This document shows, piece after piece, positions 27,348 to 35,646 of a stretch of 64,000 nt of DNA. A program made the position numbers and the translations under genes. Location: the NCBI RefSeq assembly GCF_002280785.1, contig NZ_NCEQ01000001.1, positions 62,001 through 126,000 on the forward strand. Direction: 5' to 3'. Position 1 is the stretch's first letter; each line of letters starts with the position of its first letter. Origin of the DNA: Brevundimonas subvibrioides. GTDB taxonomy: Bacteria; Pseudomonadota; Alphaproteobacteria; Caulobacterales; Caulobacteraceae. The notes beneath the pieces are model-generated. The model was not told the DNA's origin. It did not search any database and saw nothing but the letters and a program-made list of their open reading frames with translations.

Positions 27348-28538
27348 TCAGGCCGCAGGTGCGGCTTCGGCTTCAGCAGCGAGCTTCTTCTTCGAACGCC
27401 CGCGACCGAACCGGTAGACGGCGAAGGCGATACCGCCGCCGATGGCCAGGATGATGATCGTGGTGATCGGACGGAAGGCCAGCCAGGCCAGGGCGATGGT
27501 CACCGTGCCGACGATCAGGCCCAGGACAAAGCCGATCAGGCCCGTACCCATCCGGACGATCGTCCCGGCCAGCGGCAGGACATCGGCCAGCACCCCGAAC
27601 GGCGCCAGGATCAGACCGAAGCCGACCATCAGCAGAACCATGCCGACGACGCGGATGATCCAGGCGATCATGTTGTTGGCGTCCTGTGCATCCTGGAACA
27701 TGTCGCCTGCCGGCACGTCGCCGTCGGCGACCAGCAGGAATTCCGAGCCGTTGCGGGCGCGGTAGTCGAGGAAGTTGTCGCCGTTCTGACGGGCGACGAC
27801 GCTGATCTCCGACGCCGGGGTGACCTCGTATGAGACGCGGGTGTCGCCGATGACGGGCGTCTGTGCATTCTCGCCGAAGAAGATCGTGCCCTGCGACACC
27901 GTATGGCTGGACGCCTCGCCGGCGGCCGCGTCGATGGCGTCGGTCTGTTCTGTCAGGTTCACGGCCTCGGCCCCGCCGACCTGGCTGAGGACGTTCTCCT
28001 CCAGCCGATAGTCGCCCAGCGTCGCGTCGGTCGCATAGATGTCGGCGCTCTCGACCGACATCTCCGGATTCTCGTGACCGGCCGGGGTGTTGAAGGCGCT
28101 GGAATCGATCGCGGTCGAGGACCAGGCCTTGGTGTAGGTGTAGGTGGTGACGGTCTCTTCGCCGCCGCCCAGCTTGGTGCGGCTTTCCGACTTGGACTCC
28201 TCCTGCCACTGGTACATTTCGGCCGTGCGCGACAGCTTCAGGCCGGTCGCGGCGACGCCGTACTGATTGTCCTCCAGCGGCGCGGTGACGGCGGTCTGGC
28301 CGGTGACATGGACCAGCTTCTGGTCGTTGGCGGGATCGATCGGAGAGGCGGGCGCCTCGACCACGGCGCCGGCGCCTTCGGTCAGGCCGCGCGCGACCTT
28401 GACGGCATTACCCTCGTTCCAGGCCAGGCCCCAGACGCAGGCGAAGATCAGGACGATGCCGACGAGCACCCCGGCGAAGGCCGAGCCGATGCGGCTGAAC
28501 CAGCCCTTGTTGGTTGTGACTGTGACCTGATCCGGCAT
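27348..28538 (-). CDS. TMEM43/LUMA family membrane protein
   Basis: 396 residues. One transmembrane helix near the N-terminus (about 20-42, AGVLVGIVLIFACVWGLAWNEG), a large extracytoplasmic domain of about 230 residues and three hydrophobic segments near the C-terminus (about 275-370, including IIRVVGMVLLMVGFGLILAPF) reproduce the TMEM43 architecture. The AWNEGNAVK and LxEG elements after the first helix are family-typical. The function of bacterial members is not established; the human homologue is an inner nuclear membrane protein. ATG 28538, after a GGGGGG stretch, is preferred to the GTG at 28550. The flanking genes do not suggest a role. Confidence 0.75.
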   Translation of the reverse strand: MPDQVTVTTNKGWFSRIGSAFAGVLVGIVLIFACVWGLAWNEGNAVKVARGLTEGAGAVVEAPASPIDPANDQKLVHVTGQTAVTAPLEDNQYGVAATGLKLSRTAEMYQWQEESKSESRTKLGGGEETVTTYTYTKAWSSTAIDSSAFNTPAGHENPEMSVESADIYATDATLGDYRLEENVLSQVGGAEAVNLTEQTDAIDAAAGEASSHTVSQGTIFFGENAQTPVIGDTRVSYEVTPASEISVVARQNGDNFLDYRARNGSEFLLVADGDVPAGDMFQDAQDANNMIAWIIRVVGMVLLMVGFGLILAPFGVLADVLPLAGTIVRMGTGLIGFVLGLIVGTVTIALAWLAFRPITTIIILAIGGGIAFAVYRFGRGRSKKKLAAEAEAAPAA

Positions 28539-28646
28539 TGCGCCCCCCACGAGCTATCCGGCCGAAACCCGGCCGTCAGGCGCGCAGATATAGCACCGCT
28601 TCATCGCTGAGATAGCGATGGCGCGCATACGGAAGCTGACGGCGCC

Positions 28647-29615
28647 CTACAGCCCGCGCCAGTCCCGCCACCAGGCCACGAACCGGCCCAGTCCCTCGGC
28701 CAGGGCGACCCTGGGCGCATATCCGGTCAGGGCGGTCAGCCTGGACACGTCGGCCCAGGTGGCGGTGACGTCCCCCGCCTGCATCGGGCGCAAGACCTTG
28801 ACCGCCTCGCGACCCAGCGCCGTCTCCAGGGTGGCTACCATCTCCATCAGGCCGACCGGGCGGGAATCGCCGATGTTGTAGATCTCGTGCCCACCCCGGG
28901 CCGGCGGCCTGTCCAGCACGCCCATGACGCCGTCAACGATGTCGTCGATGAAGGTGAAGTCGCGCGCCATCCGGCCCTCACCGAAGACCTGGATCGGCTC
29001 GCCCGCCATGATCTTCTCGGTAAAGCTGAAATAGGCCATGTCAGGCCGCCCCATCGGCCCATAGACGGTGAAGAACCGCAGGCCCGACTGGGGGAAGCCG
29101 TAGAGCGAGGCGTAGCTCTGGCTGATCAGTTCGCAGGAGCGTTTGGTCGCGGCATAGAGCGAGACGGGGCTGACCGTCGGATCGTCCTCGCGGAAGCCCT
29201 GCCCGGCCAGCGGCCGGTCGCCATAGACCGAGCTGGATGAGGCGTAGACCAGGTGCTCGACGCTGTTGTGGCGGCAGGCCTCAAGGATCGACAGGTGGCC
29301 CTGCAGGTTCGAGCGCTGGTAGGCGAAGGGGTTCTCGATCGAGTAGCGGACCCCGGCCTGGGCGGCGAGATGGACCACACGATCGGCGCCCGAAGCGCGG
29401 ACCAGTGCGGCCATGGCCTCGGCGTCGGCGATATCCGCGCGCACCATGCGGAAGCCCGGATAGGTCGCCAGCCGCCCCGCCCGCAGCTCTTTCAGGGCGA
29501 CGTCGTAATAGGCGTTGAAATCGTCCACGCCGACGACGGTCTCGCCGCGTTGCAGCAGGCGTTGCGCCACGTGCATGCCGATGAAGCCGGCCGCTCCGGT
29601 GACAACGACGGTCAT
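28647..29615 (-). CDS. NAD-dependent sugar epimerase (UDP-glucuronate 4-epimerase-like)
   Basis: 322 residues; extended short-chain dehydrogenase that would interconvert UDP-glucuronate and UDP-galacturonate. The NAD-binding motif VVTGAAGFIGMHVA is at 3-16, then VHLAAQAGVRYSIENP, the active Ser region YASSSSVYGDRP and the catalytic YAATKRSCELI (Tyr-x-x-x-Lys). The HLAAQAGVRYSI and YGPMGRPDMAYFSF stretches are characteristic of the UDP-glucuronate epimerase group. ATG 29615 starts the Rossmann fold directly; the frame upstream is not homologous. It follows ugd by 5 bp, so substrate and epimerase are made together. Confidence 0.85.
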   Translation of the reverse strand: MTVVVTGAAGFIGMHVAQRLLQRGETVVGVDDFNAYYDVALKELRAGRLATYPGFRMVRADIADAEAMAALVRASGADRVVHLAAQAGVRYSIENPFAYQRSNLQGHLSILEACRHNSVEHLVYASSSSVYGDRPLAGQGFREDDPTVSPVSLYAATKRSCELISQSYASLYGFPQSGLRFFTVYGPMGRPDMAYFSFTEKIMAGEPIQVFGEGRMARDFTFIDDIVDGVMGVLDRPPARGGHEIYNIGDSRPVGLMEMVATLETALGREAVKVLRPMQAGDVTATWADVSRLTALTGYAPRVALAEGLGRFVAWWRDWRGL

Positions 29616-29620
29616 GAGGC

Positions 29621-30925
29621 TCAGCCCCGTCCGATGCTGGTGTAGGCGAAGCCGCGGGCGCGCATTTCCGCGGGACGATAGATGTTCCGCAGGTCCACGA
29701 TGACCGGCGCCCGGGCCATCAGCTTGATCCGGTCGAGATCCAGGGCCCGGAACTGATCCCATTCCGTCAGGATCACGATCGCGTCGGCATCCTGTGTCGC
29801 GCTGTAGGCGTCGTCCCGGTAGTCGACGTCAGGCAGAAGCTTCCGCGCCTCGCGCATGCTCTCGGGGTCATAGGCCTGGACCTTGACCCCGGCGGCGATC
29901 AGGGCGGGCACGATGTCGAGGCTGGGGGCGTCGCGCATATCGTCGGTGTTGGGCTTGAACGCCAGGCCCAGGATGCCGACGATCTTGCCCGCGCCGGAGC
30001 CGCCGAGGGCCTCCAGAACGCGGTCCGCCATGGCCTTCTTGCGGGCGTCGTTGACCTCGACCGTCGTCTCCACCAGGCGGACGGGTGCGCCGTACTGCTG
30101 GGCCGTGCGGACCAGGGCGACGGTGTCCTTGGGGAAGCAGGAGCCGCCGTAGCCGGGGCCGGCGTTGAGGAATTTCGAGCCGATCCTTCCGTCCAGACCG
30201 ATGCCCTTGGCGACCTGCTGCACGTCGGCGCCGACCTTTTCGCACAGGTCGGCGATCTCGTTGATGAAGGTGATCTTCAAAGCGAGGAAGGCGTTACCTG
30301 CGTATTTGATCAGCTCGGACGTCCGGCGCGAGGTATAGATGACGGGGAAGTCGTTGAGGCTCAGCGGACGATAGACCTCGGCCATCACGGCCTTGGCGCG
30401 ATCATCGTCCGTACCGACCACGACGCGGTCCGGGCGTTTGAAATCCTCGATCGCTGCGCCTTCGCGCAGGAACTCGGGGTTCGAGACGACGGCGAAGTCG
30501 GCGTCCGGATTGACGCGGCGGATGATGGCCTCGACCTCGTCGCCGGTGCCCACGGGAACCGTCGACTTGTTGACGATGACGGTAAAGCCCTGGATCAGGC
30601 CCGCGATCTCCTCGGCGGCCGCATAGACGTAGGACAGGTCCGCATGGCCGTCGCCGCGCCGCGTCGGCGTGCCCACGGCGATGAAGACGACATCCGCCGA
30701 GCGGATCGCCTCGGCGCCGTCCAGGGTGAACTCCAGACGGCCGGCCCTGACGTTGTCGGCCACCAGCTGTTCCAGGCCGGGCTCGAAGATCGGGATCTCG
30801 CCCCGATTCAGCCGCTCGATCTTCGAGGGATCCTTGTCGACGCAGACCACGGTGTGGCCGAAGTCGGCGAAACAGGCTCCGGACACCAGGCCGACATAGC
30901 CGGTGCCAATCATCGTGACGCGCAT
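29621..30925 (-). CDS. ugd: UDP-glucose 6-dehydrogenase
   Basis: 434 residues. Oxidises UDP-glucose to UDP-glucuronate with two NAD. Marks: the N-terminal Rossmann MRVTMIGTGYVGLVSGAC, then GTPTRRGDGHADLSYV, STVPVGTGDEV, NPEFLREGAAIEDF and the catalytic Cys segment GPGYGGSCFPKDT near residue 260. A second nucleotide-binding domain follows (VGILGLAFKPNTDDMRDAPS). ATG 30925 (GGGA site 9 bases before) is preferred to longer frames. It is upstream of the epimerase in one unit and divergent from a WecG-type glycosyltransferase, a combination seen in exopolysaccharide synthesis. Confidence 0.95.
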   Translation of the reverse strand: MRVTMIGTGYVGLVSGACFADFGHTVVCVDKDPSKIERLNRGEIPIFEPGLEQLVADNVRAGRLEFTLDGAEAIRSADVVFIAVGTPTRRGDGHADLSYVYAAAEEIAGLIQGFTVIVNKSTVPVGTGDEVEAIIRRVNPDADFAVVSNPEFLREGAAIEDFKRPDRVVVGTDDDRAKAVMAEVYRPLSLNDFPVIYTSRRTSELIKYAGNAFLALKITFINEIADLCEKVGADVQQVAKGIGLDGRIGSKFLNAGPGYGGSCFPKDTVALVRTAQQYGAPVRLVETTVEVNDARKKAMADRVLEALGGSGAGKIVGILGLAFKPNTDDMRDAPSLDIVPALIAAGVKVQAYDPESMREARKLLPDVDYRDDAYSATQDADAIVILTEWDQFRALDLDRIKLMARAPVIVDLRNIYRPAEMRARGFAYTSIGRG

Positions 30926-31053
30926 CAAAACATTCCCAGCGAGAGCGCGGGCAGCCTTAGCCCAGTCATCCCGGCGGCGCAAAAGGCGGGTGATACGCCC
31001 TGTTAAGCCTGTCCCCTTACCCGATCTTGAGCCGGACCGGTCAGGGTAGGCGC

Positions 31054-31923
31054 ATGACCGACGCCTCCCGCTTCTCCCTGCCCGAAGCTGTTGCGACCGA
31101 TCGCCGCCAACAGGCGCGGGCGCCCTTTCGCAAGGCGCGGCGTGAGCACGAGCGCGTCCGCCTGCTGGGCCAGACCGTCGACCTGGTCAGGCCAGAGGAG
31201 GTTCTGCACCACGTCGAGACCTGGGTCGAGGCGCGCCGCAAGGTCCTCATCGCCAATCACAACCTCAACAGCCTCGCCCTGCTTCAAAAGCACCCAAGGC
31301 TTCAGCGCTTCTATGATCGGGCCGATCTGGTCGAGGTCGACTCCACCCCGCTGATCCATTTCGCAAGGCTGCTGGGCCTTCAGGGCAAGGCGTTTCACCG
31401 CTGCACCTATCTGGACTGGCGCGACCACTTCTGGAGCCTGGTCGACCGCAAGGGCTGGCGCGTGATGTACATCGGCGGGGCGCCCCATGTGGTCGAGCGG
31501 GCGCGCGGCCGTCTGGCCTCGGAGTACCCGAACGCCGACATTCGCGCGCGTGACGGCTTCTTCGTCGCCACGCCGGGCTCGCGCGACAATGCGGTCGTGG
31601 TCGCCGAGGTGAAGGCCTTCGATCCGCACATCCTGTTCGTCGGCATGGGCATGCCGCGTCAGGAGCTGTGGATCCTCGACAATCTGGACGCCCTGCCCGA
31701 CTGCGCCGTTTTCTCGGTCGGCGCCGCGTTCGACTATGAGGCCGGTGAGCAGAAGGCCGCGCCGCGCTGGATGGGTCGGATGGGCCTCGAATGGCTGTTT
31801 CGCCTGGTCCATGACCCGAGGCGGCTGGCGCGCCGCTATCTGATCGAGCCGTGGAGCCTGAGCCAACTGATCGTCGCCGATGTCTGGACGGCGATCCGGA
31901 CGAAACGCTTCGGCCGGGCCTAA
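31054..31923 (+). CDS. WecG/TagA/CpsF family glycosyltransferase
   Basis: 289 residues. GT26-type enzymes transfer an N-acetylhexosaminuronic acid or similar sugar to a lipid-linked acceptor in polysaccharide assembly. Family motifs: LGQTVDLVRPEEVLHHV, the acceptor stretch NHNLNSLALLQKHPRLQRFYDRAD with VDSTPLIH (catalytic Asp/Thr region), VMYIGGAPHVVERA, and VGMGMPRQELWILDNLD followed by VGAAFDYEAGEQKAAPRWMGRMGLEWLFRL. ATG 31054 follows an AGGGTAGG site; a TTG at 31027 is an alternative. It lies next to ugd and a UDP-uronate epimerase but is divergently transcribed. Its stop overlaps the phosphatase-like gene by 4 bases. Confidence 0.88.
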   Translation: MTDASRFSLPEAVATDRRQQARAPFRKARREHERVRLLGQTVDLVRPEEVLHHVETWVEARRKVLIANHNLNSLALLQKHPRLQRFYDRADLVEVDSTPLIHFARLLGLQGKAFHRCTYLDWRDHFWSLVDRKGWRVMYIGGAPHVVERARGRLASEYPNADIRARDGFFVATPGSRDNAVVVAEVKAFDPHILFVGMGMPRQELWILDNLDALPDCAVFSVGAAFDYEAGEQKAAPRWMGRMGLEWLFRLVHDPRRLARRYLIEPWSLSQLIVADVWTAIRTKRFGRA

Positions 31924-32735
31924 ACCGCCAGGGGCGAGGTGGTGATCGCGACGCGGCCCGCCCGACCCGTTGCCTGTACCTGGGTCCGCGTCTCGCCCTC
32001 GAGCCGGACCGCCGACAGCACATTGGTCGCATAGGCGCCGGTATCGACGCCGATCCGGCGCGCATCGGAGTGGACCCCCCCGGCGGGGGTGTGGCCGTGC
32101 ACGACCACCTGTTCGAACAGGCCTGCGTGATCCAGGAACGGCTCACGAATCCAAATCAGATCTTCGGGCGACTGGACTGCCAGGGCGACGCCAGGCCGGG
32201 CGCCGGCGTGGGTGAAGAAATAGTCGCCGATCGAGATCGACATCTCCTGGCTGGCCAGCAGCTCCCGGTGGGAGTCCGGCAACGCCTCGTCGAGCGCTCG
32301 CGAGGCATCGGCCCAGGCCAGAGTATCGCCGCGCATCGGGGGCGGACTGACGCCGTAGGACACCAGGGTGTCGCGGCCGCCGTCGTCGCACCAGGACGGA
32401 CCGACCCGGGGATCGCGCAGGAAGGCCTCCATCCGGTCCTCGTGGGCGCCGCGGATGAAGCGAACCTCCAGGCCCGGATCGGCCGCGAGATTGATCAGCT
32501 GATTCAGGACCCCTTTTGAGTCGAGACCGTGATCGACAGAGTCGCCGAGGAAGACGACGACCTTGCGCTTGACCTCGGCCGCATACAGGTCGGCGCGGAT
32601 GGCCTGGATCAGCCGGTCGGCCAGATCGGACCGTCCGTGGATGTCGCCCACCGCCCAGATGACGCAGTCGGGCGGCGTGCGTGACGCCGGCCGTGCAGGC
32701 CGATTGGGGAACAGGCGGGAGAGCATGCCGATCAC
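31920..32735 (-). CDS. Metallophosphoesterase (PPP-like) with altered active site
   Basis: 271 residues with the calcineurin-like fold: GDIHGRSDLADRL (about 30-42, intact GDxHG), VVFLGDSVDHGLDSKG (about 60-75), FIRGAHEDRM (about 94-103), FTHAGARPG and VVHGHTPAGG. In the family the second motif reads GDxxDRG and the third GNHE; here they are GDSVDHG and GAHE. The Asn that normally bridges metal and phosphate is therefore Ala, and the phosphate-binding Arg is His. The other metal ligands are kept. It may be a weakened or repurposed phosphatase. A second ATG at 32726 is an alternative start. It overlaps the end of the WecG gene convergently. Confidence 0.75.
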   Translation of the reverse strand: MIGMLSRLFPNRPARPASRTPPDCVIWAVGDIHGRSDLADRLIQAIRADLYAAEVKRKVVVFLGDSVDHGLDSKGVLNQLINLAADPGLEVRFIRGAHEDRMEAFLRDPRVGPSWCDDGGRDTLVSYGVSPPPMRGDTLAWADASRALDEALPDSHRELLASQEMSISIGDYFFTHAGARPGVALAVQSPEDLIWIREPFLDHAGLFEQVVVHGHTPAGGVHSDARRIGVDTGAYATNVLSAVRLEGETRTQVQATGRAGRVAITTSPLAV

Positions 32736-32797
32736 ATGCCTCCTCGCCTCCCCGCGTTCAAGCCGAACCCGGGGGCGACGACCTTAACGCCGGAGGA

Positions 32798-33958
32798 TCA
32801 GTCGTGGATGAAGTGGGGAACGAAGCGCGAGACGTTGCGCGTGATCCGGCCTTCGTCCTCGCGCACCGACATGCCGGCCGGTTCCTCGCCAACCACCCAT
32901 GAGCCGATGATGGCGTGACGGCCGTCGAACACGGGCGGAGCGTGGACGGCCTGGAGGATGGCGCGGCCGTCGTAGCCGCCGTCCTTTCCCTGTTCCGTAC
33001 CGCCGGGCTCGACGATCGAGATGTTGTCGCCCTCGCGGGAGAAAAGCGGCTTGCGGACGTGGGCGGAGGACAGGGCCGAGGCCCCCGGGTCATCCTCGAA
33101 CCAGCTCTCCAGCAGGTTGGGGTGACCGGCGTGGCGTTCCCACAGCAGCGGCAGGATGCCCTTGTTGGACAGGATCGATTTCCACGCCGGCTCCAGCACC
33201 GTGATATCGGCGTGGGGCAGAGGCTCGGCGTAGTCGTCGCGCAGCATCTGTTCCCACGGGTAGAGTTTGAACATGGCCTGGATCAGCCAGTTCTGCTCGT
33301 CCACGAACCGCCCGTCGGCGTTCAGGCCGATGTCGCCGATGGCCACGAATTTCGGGTCAAGACCGGCCTGTCTGGCGATATCCTCAAGGAAGCGGACGGT
33401 CTGGCGATCCTCAACGAAATCGGGGTCCGACGAGAAATGCACGAACCCGCCCATCGGGAAGATGGCGCGGAAGCGGGCGACCAGTTTCTCATGCAGGCTG
33501 TTGAACTGGTCGGCCGCCGCCGGGATCGAACCGTCGGCGATCCGGTCTTCCAGCCACAGCCACTGGAACACCGCGCTCTCATAGATCGAGGTCGGGGTGT
33601 CGGCGTTGTACTCATAGAGCTTGGCCGGGCCCTGGCCGTCGTAGGCGAAGTCGAACCGGCCGTAGAGCGACGGGTCGCCCCGCTTCCAGCTGTCGGCGAC
33701 GTAGTCCCTGAGCTTTTCCGGGATGTCGAGCAGGCCCATCAGCCGTTCGGACTTCACCGCCTCGTCGACGAGATCGAGGCACATCTGATGGAGTTCGGCG
33801 GTCGGCGCCTCGATCCCCTCCTCCACTTCCTGGAGCGTCAGGGCGTAGGCGACCTCGTCGGACCAGTAGGGATCGCCCGACGTGTGGTGCCAGGTGAAGC
33901 CGAGGCTGTCGGCCTTGGCCTGCCAGTCGGGACGTTCGGGGAGGATGAGGCGTTGCAT
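32798..33958 (-). CDS. Glutathionylspermidine synthase-like protein (YjfC/YgiC type)
   Basis: 386 residues with an ATP-grasp-like GSP-synthetase fold: YGRFDFAYDGQGPAKLYEYNADTPTSIYESAVFQW (about 100-135) is the signature substrate and Mg-binding segment, and LEPAWKSILSNKGILPLLWERHAGHPNLLESWF (about 255-287) matches the ATP-binding part. It lacks the amidase domain of E. coli Gss and equals YjfC/YgiC in length; the true substrate of these is unknown. In Enterobacteriaceae yjfC belongs to the yjfIJKLMC operon with a PspA paralogue; here the PspA gene lies directly upstream on the same strand, separated only by a 133-bp repeat. Confidence 0.85.
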   Translation of the reverse strand: MQRLILPERPDWQAKADSLGFTWHHTSGDPYWSDEVAYALTLQEVEEGIEAPTAELHQMCLDLVDEAVKSERLMGLLDIPEKLRDYVADSWKRGDPSLYGRFDFAYDGQGPAKLYEYNADTPTSIYESAVFQWLWLEDRIADGSIPAAADQFNSLHEKLVARFRAIFPMGGFVHFSSDPDFVEDRQTVRFLEDIARQAGLDPKFVAIGDIGLNADGRFVDEQNWLIQAMFKLYPWEQMLRDDYAEPLPHADITVLEPAWKSILSNKGILPLLWERHAGHPNLLESWFEDDPGASALSSAHVRKPLFSREGDNISIVEPGGTEQGKDGGYDGRAILQAVHAPPVFDGRHAIIGSWVVGEEPAGMSVREDEGRITRNVSRFVPHFIHD

Positions 33959-33967
33959 TTGATCTCC

Positions 33968-34100
33968 AATCCTCCCCCGTCGGGGGAGGTGGCGCGGCGC
34001 TACTTCAGCGCCGTGACGGAGGGGGCCAGCCGCGAATGCGGTGTCTGGGGCCAGCCCCCTCCACCGCTTCGCGGTCCCCCTCCCCCAAAGGGGGAGGATT
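33968..34100. repeat. 133-bp intergenic palindromic element (copy 2)
   Basis: Same family as 21794-21924: identical aatcctcccc / ggggaggatt ends and the shared inner stretch ccctccaccgcttcgcggtc. Its right end coincides with the first base of the PspA stop codon, and it lies entirely in the gap between the PspA and YjfC-like genes, where its hairpins could attenuate the downstream gene. Confidence 0.85.
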
Positions 34101-34840
34101 TAGGCTGGGTCTTTATCCGGCGTCGACTGGCCGATGCGCGGCGTGACCACCGTCACGTCCTGTTGCGTCAGCCGCGCCAGCACGTCGTCGGCCGACGAAT
34201 GCCCGGGCAGGATGCCGGCCTCCTTCAGCTTGGCGTCGAGGTCGGCGCCGGTGCGCTTGTCCTCGAACTCCTGACCGACACGGAGGCGCTCTTCCTGAAC
34301 CGCCTGGCGCTGCTTGATGCGCTGCAGGCTGTCGGCGGCGGAGCCGATGCGCGAATGGGCGCCGGCCGACTGCAGGGCGACCGAGGTCTGGGCGCGCTGG
34401 ACGCTCTCGTTGACCTTCACGATATCGATCTCGCGACGCAGGGTCTCGATCTTCTGGTCGGTCGAGGCGATGGCGGTGCGCAAACGCGCCTCGGCGGCCT
34501 TCATGTTGTCTATCAGCGGACCGCGCGTGCCGATCTCGGATTCCAGTTCGGCGATCCGGCCTGCGACCTCGCGGGCCAGATCGGTCTTGCCCTGACCGAG
34601 GGCGGCGCGGGTCGAACTTTCGTATTTGACGATCTGGTCGCGGAACGAGGCCATCTCGCTTTCGGCCATGCGGCGGCGGGCGACGAGGCCGGCAAGGTCG
34701 TCGCGGGCCTTGCCCTGGGCCGTGTCGGCGTCGCGGATTTCCTGATCCAGGATCTTCAGGGCGTTGGCGTCAACCACCGACTGGGCGGTATCATGGGCGG
34801 TGCCGCGGAACAGGGCGGAGAGTTTGCTGAGCATGGACAT
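34100..34840 (-). CDS. PspA/IM30 family protein (YjfJ-like)
   Basis: 246 residues, almost entirely alpha-helical with heptad-type coiled coil (about 25-190: ALKILDQEIRDADTAQGKARDDL, ...AGRIAELESEIGTRGPLIDNMKAAEARLRTAI). PspA/IM30 proteins assemble on the inner membrane surface as ESCRT-III-like rods and protect it under stress. The C-terminal part (LKEAGILPGHSSADDVLARL) resembles the YjfJ subgroup rather than classical PspA. It follows the DUF2170 gene by 16 bp on the same strand, as yjfI-yjfJ do in E. coli. No pspF, pspB or pspC is present. Confidence 0.88.
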   Translation of the reverse strand: MSMLSKLSALFRGTAHDTAQSVVDANALKILDQEIRDADTAQGKARDDLAGLVARRRMAESEMASFRDQIVKYESSTRAALGQGKTDLAREVAGRIAELESEIGTRGPLIDNMKAAEARLRTAIASTDQKIETLRREIDIVKVNESVQRAQTSVALQSAGAHSRIGSAADSLQRIKQRQAVQEERLRVGQEFEDKRTGADLDAKLKEAGILPGHSSADDVLARLTQQDVTVVTPRIGQSTPDKDPA

Positions 34841-34856
34841 GGGTCTGGTCTCCGGT

Positions 34857-35552
34857 TCAGGCGGCGGCTTCGGTGCCGAAGGTTTCGCGCAGGTCGGTGG
34901 CGTCGATAGCGTTCTCGGCCAGGGTGCGCAGTTCGATCAGGATGGTCTGCAGCGTGGTCTTGGACGAGAGCTCGCCCATCAACTCATAGACGTCCTGGTC
35001 GCCGACGGTCGTAATGGCAAAGTTCGACAGGGGCACCAGCCGCTGCGCCTTCAGCAGGAATTGGTTGAACCGGGCCGTGTCGGCCTGCTCCGCCACCGGC
35101 CACAGCAGGACCGAACAAACGATCTGGGCGCCGCCGACGCTGAGGTAGACCGGCAGGTCGCCGTACTCATGCATGGTCGCCAGAAGCACGGGGTCGGCCC
35201 CCTCCAGCACGCGCAGGGTCATTTCCCCCTCGCGGACCAGGGCGGACTGGTCCAGCGCCGCCTTGATGGCGGGCACGGTCCAGGCGGTTTCGATGACGGC
35301 GTCCATGTGAGGTTCGGCTCCGGTTGATGTAGAGGTGGGGCGTGGGCGACGCGGCGCAAGCTGCGATTTGAGCAAGGCGGGGCCCCGGGTCGAGTCGGTG
35401 ACGATGGCGTGCACGGCGGCGCGGACATCGTCCCGGCAGCCCTGGGGCACCCAGAACTCCAGCTTGATCATGCCGGCGTCGCGGCGCGCCTGTCTCCAGG
35501 CCCGAATGCGATCGGTCCCGGACGATGCAGTGATATGCGCGGCGTCGGTCAT
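34857..35552 (-). CDS. DUF2170 protein (YjfI-like) with N-terminal extension
   Basis: 231 residues. The C-terminal about 130 residues (from VIETAWTVPAIKAALDQSALV) match DUF2170/YjfI: MTLRVLEGADPVLLATMHEYGDLPVYLSVGGAQIVCSVLLWP and NQFLLKAQRLVPLSNFAITTV. The first about 95 residues form an extra basic segment (RIRAWRQARRDAGMIKLEFWVP...) that resembles a small ribbon-helix-helix or similar nucleic-acid-binding part, absent from the about 130-residue E. coli YjfI. I use ATG 35552; a second in-frame ATG at 35573 is possible. The gene opens the yjfI-yjfJ-yjfC arm and is divergent from DUF2491 with 94 bp between. Confidence 0.75.
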   Translation of the reverse strand: MTDAAHITASSGTDRIRAWRQARRDAGMIKLEFWVPQGCRDDVRAAVHAIVTDSTRGPALLKSQLAPRRPRPTSTSTGAEPHMDAVIETAWTVPAIKAALDQSALVREGEMTLRVLEGADPVLLATMHEYGDLPVYLSVGGAQIVCSVLLWPVAEQADTARFNQFLLKAQRLVPLSNFAITTVGDQDVYELMGELSSKTTLQTILIELRTLAENAIDATDLRETFGTEAAA

Positions 35553-35646
35553 GTTGCATGTAACGCGTAACATGAACACTTGACCTGCGACAAGCGGGAT
35601 GCGAATTTCGTTCGTGGCCGCGCCGGAGCGGCGTAAAGACCGATCC

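Noticed and set aside
28551..31053. Complete capsule or exopolysaccharide cluster
   Set aside because: Only ugd, one epimerase and one WecG-type transferase are present; no polymerase, flippase or export genes adjoin them.
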